Of a DNA stretch of 64,000 nucleotides, positions 60,301 to 64,000 are shown in pieces. The DNA is from Motacilla alba alba (Eukaryota; Chordata; Aves; Passeriformes; Motacillidae), in assembly GCF_015832195.1 (NCBI RefSeq), contig NC_052026.1, forward strand, positions 18,943,013 through 19,007,012, in the 5' to 3' direction. The notes below the pieces were generated by a model. That model worked only from the letters and a program-made list of their open reading frames with translations, had not been told where the DNA came from and did not search any database. The stretch's first letter is position 1; each line of letters starts with the position of its first letter. Position numbers and translations under genes: made by a program.

Positions 60301-63300
60301 CACCTTCAGCTGCGTTCACCTACCCCAAAGCAACTTGAGGAATCATGAAATATTTACAGTAAATCTGTATCAACCGTTCAGTCTCTTCATCGTTAAACAC
60401 GATTTGATTTAGAGATATTTCACTGTTAAATGTGAAAGAGGAGATGGAAAAAGGAATGCAAGGTCCAACCCTCTGGAAAAAGTTATAGCTAATAGCAGGT
60501 TGGGGCATATTTTAATAGGGCTGGCTAGGCAGAAGCAGCACATTCCCATTTGTCCCTGCAAGGAGAACAAAGAGCACTGCTCAGATTTCTGTCGCATCTC
60601 CCCGACTGAAGGAGTTAACCACAAATCAGCAATTGTAACAGCAGGGCAGGTGCAGTTACACCAGAGTTACACCCTATGGCCACTCTGCCCAGGGGGAGGC
60701 TGAGGAGAGCTCAGCCAGCTCACAACCAGCTCCTGCTCGCAGCCCATCTCACGTCCCCACCATCCCAGCTTCCTGAAGCTCTCCAGGACCTCGGATGGGG
60801 AGCATTTCTCCAGCTCCTTAAGGATGAGCTCAGAGAGGAGCAGAATTCCCCATTCAACACTCCAGCACCAGCTCAGCGTGGCTAACCCTGGAGTAAAGCA
60901 ACAGGAGCCAGGAGAAAGTGCTGGCACCAGGGAGGGAATTCTGCAACTCCCAGGAGGAAGAGCAGCAGCCCAGGGCACTCCACTTCTCTCCACAGCCACG
61001 TTATTTTTTTCTAGGTGATGTTACAGCACAAGGATTGTCACAACATCACTTGGTAACACCTCAAGGACTCGGGGTTGGGATTTATTTGTGCATATTTAAA
61101 CAGGGCTGAATGGAGAGAGAGATTGTTTTTTCCACTTGCTTCATCCAACTCCTGGTTTAAGCCAACTGCTTGCTCTAAAAGCAACAGAATTACCCAGCTA
61201 AGAACAACAACAAAAGAATAATCTTAAGGAAATCTGCATCACTTCAAACAAAATGCACATTCAGAGACTGTGAAGGCAAAGTCACCTTTGTGTTCCCTCT
61301 CACTACTCTGTACTTAGCAACCAAGATTCTTCAACACAGAATCTATAAAAATGTGCTTTTCAAAGAGACAGCCCTTCAGCGAGCTCAGAAGAAAGAAAAA
61401 TCAAACGAGCCTGGCTGCCTTATTCCTGGCAGGAAAAATGGCAGGATGGATTCTCCGTCCATCTTAGATTGACATAAATAGTGCTGGAGTTCCTCAGCTC
61501 CATAAATCCTGCAGCTCAGCAAGAAGACTCTCAAAAACCTTCCTGCCTGCCTGATTTTATCTTTTTTTCTTGCTTGTCTTATTTTGGGGGAACTTGGACA
61601 TGATTTACAATGTTTCCTTTCCAACCCAGGGTCGCAGCATCATTTGAATAAGGGAAGCTGCAAGTAGTGAAATATCTGAAAAGAAGCTTTTTTTCTGGTT
61701 TGAATTCTACCCTTCTACATCCTGTGTGAAATATTCTTTCCAGCTATATTTTATCCACATGGAGGTTTCAGCTGAATGAAGAGGTTGCCCCACGCCTTAT
61801 TCTTTCCCCCTTACTACAGGAGATTAGGAACAAGATAGGAAGGGAAGAATAACAAAAATATGAAGGTGAACACATCTCAATTTTACAAAGCAGAGGTGTT
61901 TAAAGAAACACGAAATTGGAAGGGAATTTGTATTCAGGGGAAGACTGTGCACAGATTTCTGTCTCAGTCTGGAATTCAACACTCAACTTAGTGAAATCTC
62001 TACTGAGAAACAGCTTTATTTAGGATATTACTCCAATCCAGGGGGTTTCACAGCTTTCAGGTATCGCCCACCTTTCCCAAGAGCAGGGTAACACATCATC
62101 CACTCATCCCCAAAGGCTGCAGCCTGTTAACTTCTCACAAGCACCCTCTAAGCCGGTGCTTAGGCTGAACTTTCCAGCGGGTTAAAATCGGGCACACAGA
62201 CACTTTGACTCCCTCATTTGTAGCGGGCTGAGCGCAATTAAGCAGTCACATATCTAATGACGTACAGCACATCATAAAACATTCCCGGCCGGCCTAACTG
62301 AATGAAAGAGCAGCAAGTTAACGACGGCGAACCCCGACACCGGGATCAATCCCCGAGGGATGCAGAGCGACAGAAAACGACAACATTTCTTCGAGCTTAA
62401 CACCAGCAACTCCACACGTTTGCCGTCACATCCGTCTAAACAAAACCCAGTCTCACCAAGATGCTCTGGACACTGGACAGCTACTCCTCCTTCCCAACTT
62501 TTTCCAGGGGGAGCTTTCAAACGGATGCTTTTATCCAGAGATGCTTTTATCCCCCTTCCTAAATCACCGGTTTTCCACACAGCTGGCAGCACTGTTCCCC
62601 CAGCAGATGCTCTGAGAAGCAATCAGGGAGGGCTTATATTGCCGCTGGTGATCTGCTCGTCAACCCCTTCTCATTTAAATGTCACAAGCTCATAAAAACT
62701 CCATCCATCCTCTCCCTGTGCCCTCAGCTGACCATCCCCATCATCAACCATCCGCCCGCCTCTGTAGCTGCCATTTACCACTGTGCTAAAGCAGGCTTTA
62801 AAATGAGAGCCGAAGACACAGCCCGGTGCCATTCCAGCGCGCAAAAAGCAGGATACCCACCTTATGGCAGCCAGGATAGGTTGCCATGGTGTTGAGGGTA
62901 GAGGTGCTGGGATTCTTGCTGGTGCTGGCCATGAGACTCTGGATCTGGGTGAGCTCCTGCCTCAGCACCTGCTTCTGGTGGAAGCTGAACGCCGGGTGGT
63001 TGGATGCCATGGTGAAGAGCAACAGGAACTCATCCCCCGTGCGGCCCTCGTTGAGCTGCAGCCCGTAGTTGTTGATGACCGAGTCGATGTGGGTGAGGGT
63101 GCGGAACAGGACCCCGGCGGCCTCCCGGTGGGCAGAGCCGAGCAGGGCGAGGGACACCAGCAGCTTGCTGCGCACCACCTCGTCCGTCAGGTTGGTGAGG
63201 CTGCCCAGGTCGGCGGGGTTGTTGGCCTTGATCTCGGAGTCTCGCAGGGAGTGATAATCCTTGCGGGCCAGGTCCTCCAGGCAGGCGCCCAGGAAGCGCA

Positions 63301-63424
63301 GCTCCAGCGGGATGCACAGGTCCAGGAGGCCGCACAGGAACTCCACGCGCTGCGGGGACGGCAGCTCGGAGAACCAGCGGTACACGCCGTCCCGCTGCAG
63401 CCGCGGGCACCGCTTCTCCACCAT
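18274..63424 (-). CDS. ZCCHC14: Zinc finger CCHC-type containing 14, 13 coding exons
   Basis: ZCCHC14 is a cytoplasmic/nuclear RNA adaptor. In mammals its SAM domain binds CNGGN-type hairpin loops and brings in TENT4A/TENT4B, which build guanylated mixed tails that slow deadenylation. The coding join on the minus strand, 5' to 3', is 63424-62861, 50179-50056, 30422-30349, 26995-26924, 26718-26609, 24639-24545, 24456-24402, 23915-23642, 22398-22307, 21345-21218, 20923-20783, 20713-19250, 18329-18274. The total is 3249 nt, or 1082 residues, with every junction in phase and GT-AG. Visible: N-terminal PHAT-like helical region (about 1-165, opening [18 protein letters not shown]); PX-like region (about 230-335); SAM domain (about 431-490, [19 protein letters not shown]); Ser/Pro-rich linker; Ser, Gly and His runs (about 860-915); Cys-rich cluster (918-930); CCHC knuckle C1041, C1044, H1049, C1054; C-terminus ESLDSTD. 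The start has a strong Kozak (gcaccATGg). Assignment rests on extensive recalled similarity to the human protein. Confidence 0.96.
18464..18668 (-). mobile_element. CR1 LINE 3'-end fragment in ZCCHC14 intron 12
   Basis: Reads 'ggtttgggtgggaaaggacc' at its left edge and 'ggatccaggggcagccacag' in the middle, the reverse complement of the CR1 tail. It is one of several copies sharing this segment in the window. Confidence 0.88.
19048..19224. repeat. 177-bp duplicated segment, copy B (in ZCCHC14 intron 12)
   Basis: Gap-free partner of 15794-15970, same orientation. It abuts the exon 12 splice donor, so the two copies bracket the last coding exon. Confidence 0.92.
19250..20713 (-). CDS. ZCCHC14: ZCCHC14 coding exon 12 (large)
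   Basis: Acceptor CCCCAG, donor GTAAAG; 1464 nt encoding residues about 577-1064. It is a low-complexity Ser/Pro/Thr-rich linker with segments highly conserved in the family (for example [20 protein letters not shown]), then Ser, Gly and His runs, a Cys-rich cluster, aromatic-rich [15 protein letters not shown] and the CCHC knuckle. The exon is strongly GC-rich, which makes long shadow frames on the plus strand. Confidence 0.96.
19281..19322 (-). other. ZCCHC14: CCHC zinc-knuckle motif of ZCCHC14
   Basis: Encodes [14 protein letters not shown], a perfect C-x2-C-x4-H-x4-C zinc knuckle of the retroviral-type/CNBP class used for single-stranded RNA contact. Confidence 0.97.
20714..20782 (-). 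other. ZCCHC14 intron 11, 69 bp
   Basis: GTAAGC at the donor and CTCTCCCCAG at the acceptor; removal joins the Arg codon as C/GC and restores the family sequence ENERRLELHL. The intron is exactly 23 codons with no stop in frame. Confidence 0.85.
20783..20923 (-). CDS. ZCCHC14: ZCCHC14 coding exon 11
   Basis: Encodes [20 protein letters not shown] onward to ENER plus one base. Includes the conserved [11 protein letters not shown] stretch. Confidence 0.94.
21218..21345 (-). CDS. ZCCHC14: ZCCHC14 coding exon 10
   Basis: Encodes [20 protein letters not shown] onward to GNHAA, between the acceptor CTGTAG and the donor GTAAGG. Confidence 0.94.
22307..22398 (-). CDS. ZCCHC14: ZCCHC14 coding exon 9 (second half of SAM)
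   Basis: Encodes [20 protein letters not shown] and [11 protein letters not shown]. Basic residues near GAKKKLK in the SAM C-terminal helix are those expected to contact RNA in Smaug-type SAM domains. Confidence 0.96.
23642..23915 (-). CDS. ZCCHC14: ZCCHC14 coding exon 8 (first half of SAM)
   Basis: Encodes [20 protein letters not shown], a Ser-rich linker with [11 protein letters not shown], then [20 protein letters not shown] and VFKQLTMEK. Acceptor TTGCAG, donor GTAAGG. Confidence 0.96.
24402..24456 (-). CDS. ZCCHC14: ZCCHC14 coding exon 7
   Basis: A 55-nt exon encoding [17 protein letters not shown]; acceptor TTCCAG, donor GTGAAA. Its identity rests on the PGNPSL-KVGT motif and on phase agreement on both sides. 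Confidence 0.9.
24545..24639 (-). CDS. ZCCHC14: ZCCHC14 coding exon 6
   Basis: Encodes [20 protein letters not shown] and [11 protein letters not shown]; acceptor CTGCAG, donor GTGAGT. C-terminal end of the PX-like region. Confidence 0.94.
25082..25386 (+). mobile_element. CR1 LINE 3'-end fragment in ZCCHC14 intron 5
   Basis: Plus-orientation CR1 tail with 'ccctgggagggtgggcaggc', 'gcccctggatccctggcagt' and 'caaggtgtccctgccttgg', ending near 'accactctgggattcca'. Confidence 0.88.
26609..26718 (-). CDS. ZCCHC14: ZCCHC14 coding exon 5 (PX-like region)
   Basis: Encodes [20 protein letters not shown] and [17 protein letters not shown]. The YPEE-LEKFIP pattern is the PX-type helix region. Confidence 0.95.
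26924..26995 (-). CDS. ZCCHC14: ZCCHC14 coding exon 4
   Basis: A 72-nt exon encoding [20 protein letters not shown] and FISK, PX-like beta strands; acceptor CCAAG and donor GTAAAG. The upstream context gives a standard AG acceptor. Confidence 0.94.
26996..30348 (-). other. ZCCHC14 intron 3
   Basis: GTAAGT to CCAAG, 3.35 kb, holding the minisatellite and otherwise AT-rich unique sequence with no gene. Confidence 0.9.
28841..29268 (+). repeat. 24/32-bp minisatellite in ZCCHC14 intron 3
   Basis: About 16 units of 'ctgggtgctgagccacactc' plus 'tgcc' (24 bp), some carrying an extra 8-bp 'gtgctggg' to make 32 bp. Because both lengths are near multiples of 8, it leaves long open frames on both strands (up to 241 codons) that are repeat artefacts. 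Confidence 0.95.
30349..30422 (-). CDS. ZCCHC14: ZCCHC14 coding exon 3
   Basis: Encodes [20 protein letters not shown] and YSFE after completing a Val codon; acceptor TCCATAG, donor GTAAGT. Start of the PX-like region. Confidence 0.95.
31606..32104 (-). mobile_element. CR1 LINE 3'-end fragment (about 500 bp)
   Basis: The longest CR1 copy in the window. The left edge is 'ggtttgggttggaaaggacc', followed by the shared 'ggatccaggggcagccacag' block and extending through 'tctccaggtgagcaccccca' into the more 5' part of the consensus. Confidence 0.9.
35796..35940 (-). mobile_element. CR1 LINE fragment (different subfamily)
   Basis: Has 'caccgaggtcggaaaggagc' and 'cagcccagagtgccacatcc', the reverse complement of a CR1 3' segment similar to the one near 59.65 kb. 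Confidence 0.75.
41168..41186 (+). repeat. Poly(T) run, 19 bp
   Basis: Uninterrupted T run in ZCCHC14 intron 2. In minus orientation it is a poly(A), but no retrotransposed body was recognised next to it. Confidence 0.9.
41792..42078 (-). mobile_element. CR1 LINE 3'-end fragment
   Basis: Starts with 'catggaatggtttgggtggg' and carries the shared 'ggatccaggggcagccccag' block, then 'attcctccctaatatccatc'. Confidence 0.9.
42871..42900 (+). repeat. Triple 10-bp direct repeat
   Basis: Three perfect copies of gagcatttct. Short tandem duplication in intron 2. Confidence 0.95.
47741..47833 (+). mobile_element. CR1 LINE 3' terminal fragment
   Basis: Short tail with 'ggaaggtgtccctgcccacg', 'ctttaaggtcctttccaatc' and 'atcattccacaatt'. 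Confidence 0.75.
50056..50179 (-). CDS. ZCCHC14: ZCCHC14 coding exon 2
   Basis: Encodes [40 protein letters not shown] and K; acceptor CTTGCAG, donor GTGTGT. It is isolated between two very large introns and identified by its SVSNSLEN and EESLPKRP motifs. Confidence 0.95.
50733..50883 (+). repeat. 20-22-bp G-rich minisatellite, about 7 units
   Basis: Unit is close to gggacacgagggtttgggat. The plus strand has regularly spaced GGG runs able to form G-quadruplexes; it is the template strand for ZCCHC14. The array produces proline-rich pseudo-frames on the minus strand. Confidence 0.93.
51897..51912 (+). repeat. Poly(A) run followed by TA-rich sequence
   Basis: Sixteen A, then 'gtttattttatatatataaa'. 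Simple AT-rich sequence in intron 1. Confidence 0.85.
52842..52857 (+). repeat. Poly(T) run, 16 bp
   Basis: Uninterrupted T run in ZCCHC14 intron 1. Confidence 0.9.
53728..53826 (+). mobile_element. CR1 LINE 3' terminal fragment
   Basis: Has 'gatgagctttaaggtctctc' and 'ttgatgatcctgggatcc', a plus-orientation CR1 terminus. Confidence 0.7.
54256..54318 (+). mobile_element. CR1 LINE 3' terminal fragment, short
   Basis: Has 'ggccttgatgatctccaagg' and 'tccaacctcattaattctgt', the extreme 3' end of a CR1. Confidence 0.7.
56450..56884 (-). mobile_element. CR1 LINE 3'-end fragment (about 435 bp)
   Basis: Left edge 'ttaaggttgggaaggacctc'; inside are 'tcccaatatccagtctaaac' and 'gagcagagcctgtcccctcc', reverse complements of classic CR1 3' sequence. 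It is a different subfamily from the copies at 31.6 and 41.8 kb. Confidence 0.9.
59146..59330 (-). mobile_element. CR1 LINE 3'-end fragment
   Basis: Has 'gggtttgggtgggaaaggac', 'ggatccaggggcagccacag' and 'aattccttcctaatatgtga'. Confidence 0.88.
59643..59960 (-). mobile_element. CR1 LINE fragment (same subfamily as 35.8 kb copy)
   Basis: Has 'aatcacaggatcactgagct', 'cttgtccccagcccagagca' and 'cctccagggatgggcactcc', a minus-orientation CR1 tail. Confidence 0.88.
62861..63424 (-). CDS. ZCCHC14: ZCCHC14 coding exon 1
   Basis: Encodes residues 1-188, from [20 protein letters not shown] to YPGCHK, then donor GTGGGT. Most of it is the PHAT-like helical region with segments such as [20 protein letters not shown] and [20 protein letters not shown]. 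The final 25 residues (about [20 protein letters not shown] plus PGCHK) differ from the Gly-rich human sequence. An open frame continues 106 codons upstream of this start. Confidence 0.96.
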
Positions 63425-63880
63425 GGTGCCCCGCGCCGAGCACGCCCCGGCCGGGGCTCGCACACCCGGCCTGGGGCAGCCCCGGGCGGGCAGGGCCGGG
63501 CCGGGCCCCGCTGAGGGCGGCGCAGGCCCGAGCGCTGAGGCGCGGCCTGGCCGCGGGGTCCCCGCCCGCCGGCGCCCCCGAGGAGGCCGCTGCGCTCCCG
63601 TTCCTCCCTCACGGGGCGGCTCCTCCGTCCCTCCGGCGGGCGCCCGGTGCCTCCATCCCCCGGCCCCGCCGGGGCCGCCCCGCCGCCGCGACCGCGGGAA
63701 ATAATCCCTCCCGGGCGGAGGGGCACGGAGCGGCGCGCACACCCCGCCGGCCGCTGCGCGCAGGCGGAGGGATCCCGCGGTGAGGAGGCTCGGCCGCGAG
63801 CGGAGCGGGAGGAACAGGGAGCGATGGGCGCCTTCGCTCCGGGCCTGACCCCGCGGCGGGACACGCCCCCCACCACGCTG

Positions 63881-63885
63881 ATTGG
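63881..63885 (-). promoter_or_regulatory. CCAAT box (NF-Y) 1
   Basis: ATTGG on the plus strand, CCAAT in the direction of ZCCHC14. It forms a pair with the box 30 bp further upstream. Confidence 0.6.
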
Positions 63886-63910
63886 CCGAGCCGCCAGCTC
63901 GCTCATGGCG

Positions 63911-63915
63911 ATTGG
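63911..63915 (-). promoter_or_regulatory. CCAAT box (NF-Y) 2
   Basis: A second ATTGG exactly 30 bp away with GCGATTGGCT context. Pairs of NF-Y sites at about three helical turns are a known promoter arrangement. Confidence 0.6.
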
Positions 63916-64000
63916 CTGCGGCCGCTTCTCCCCGCCCCTTTCCGCGCTCTCCGGAGCGGGGTCTCGGGGGCTTGTCAATCCTCCCAGTTTGGCCCCGCCC

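Larger units (their letters stand above)
50180..62860 (-). other. ZCCHC14 intron 1 (12.7 kb)
   Basis: GTGGGT to TTGCAG. It contains a G-rich minisatellite near 50.73 kb, CR1 fragments near 53.7, 54.3, 56.5, 59.1 and 59.6 kb, and A/T runs near 51897, 52842 and 58012. No nested gene is recognised. Non-repetitive stretches such as 57.9-58.6 and 62.1-62.3 kb look like unique sequence. Confidence 0.85.
63425..64000 (-). promoter_or_regulatory. CpG-island promoter and 5' UTR of ZCCHC14
   Basis: Extremely GC- and CpG-rich and TATA-less. It contains two CCAAT boxes in gene orientation, GC boxes ('ccccgcccc' near 63930 and at the right edge) and a CACCC-type stretch near 63865. The transcription start is probably between 63700 and 63870, but the exact point cannot be read. 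Confidence 0.8.

Noticed and set aside
62864..63978. Frames on both strands opposite ZCCHC14 exon 1 (up to 263 codons)
   Set aside because: GC-rich shadow frames; only the MVEKRC frame shows conserved protein sequence.

Overview
This is a vertebrate nuclear genomic window, most likely avian. Two single-copy vertebrate genes with canonical GT-AG introns are present, and the interspersed repeats are almost all 3'-end fragments of CR1-type LINEs, the dominant family in birds. No Alu, B1 or L1 elements were recognised. The gene pair MAP1LC3B and ZCCHC14 is the pair found on human 16q24.2, and from memory that region corresponds to bird chromosome 11. A songbird is plausible, but the sequence alone does not prove it.

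Layout. Positions 1-5650 hold no recognisable gene, only two CR1 fragments, long A and T runs, and a 45-bp minisatellite of about 16-17 units that runs up to the first promoter. A CpG-rich promoter and four plus-strand coding exons from 5857 to 12815 encode MAP1LC3B, a 125-residue ubiquitin-like autophagy protein; its 3' UTR runs to about 14.1 kb. From about 14.28 kb to 63.42 kb, on the minus strand, lies ZCCHC14. I could assemble 13 coding exons, every junction in phase, giving a 1082-residue protein. Its PHAT-like N-terminus, PX-like region, SAM domain and C-terminal CCHC zinc knuckle are all visible. The two genes are convergent, with 3' ends probably about 150-170 bp apart. ZCCHC14 has two very large 5' introns (12.7 and 19.6 kb), a 69-nt in-frame intron 11, a 1464-nt exon 12 and a roughly 4-kb 3' UTR with several poly(A) signals. 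Its CpG-rich promoter at 63.4-64.0 kb carries two CCAAT boxes 30 bp apart and GC boxes.

Function. MAP1LC3B is processed after Gly120, conjugated to phosphatidylethanolamine on autophagosomal membranes, and binds cargo receptors. ZCCHC14 is an RNA-binding adaptor whose SAM domain recognises CNGGN-type hairpin loops and recruits the TENT4A/B poly(A) polymerases, giving mixed tails and stabilising RNA. The two genes are neighbours but no common pathway is evident.

The window looks like an ordinary two-gene vertebrate locus and I found no novel multi-gene system. The items most worth a second look are the 45-bp minisatellite beside the MAP1LC3B promoter, a 177-bp duplication shared between ZCCHC14 intron 12 and its 3' UTR, the 69-nt stop-free intron 11, a G-quadruplex-capable minisatellite upstream of exon 2, and hairpin and Pumilio-type elements in the ZCCHC14 3' UTR.
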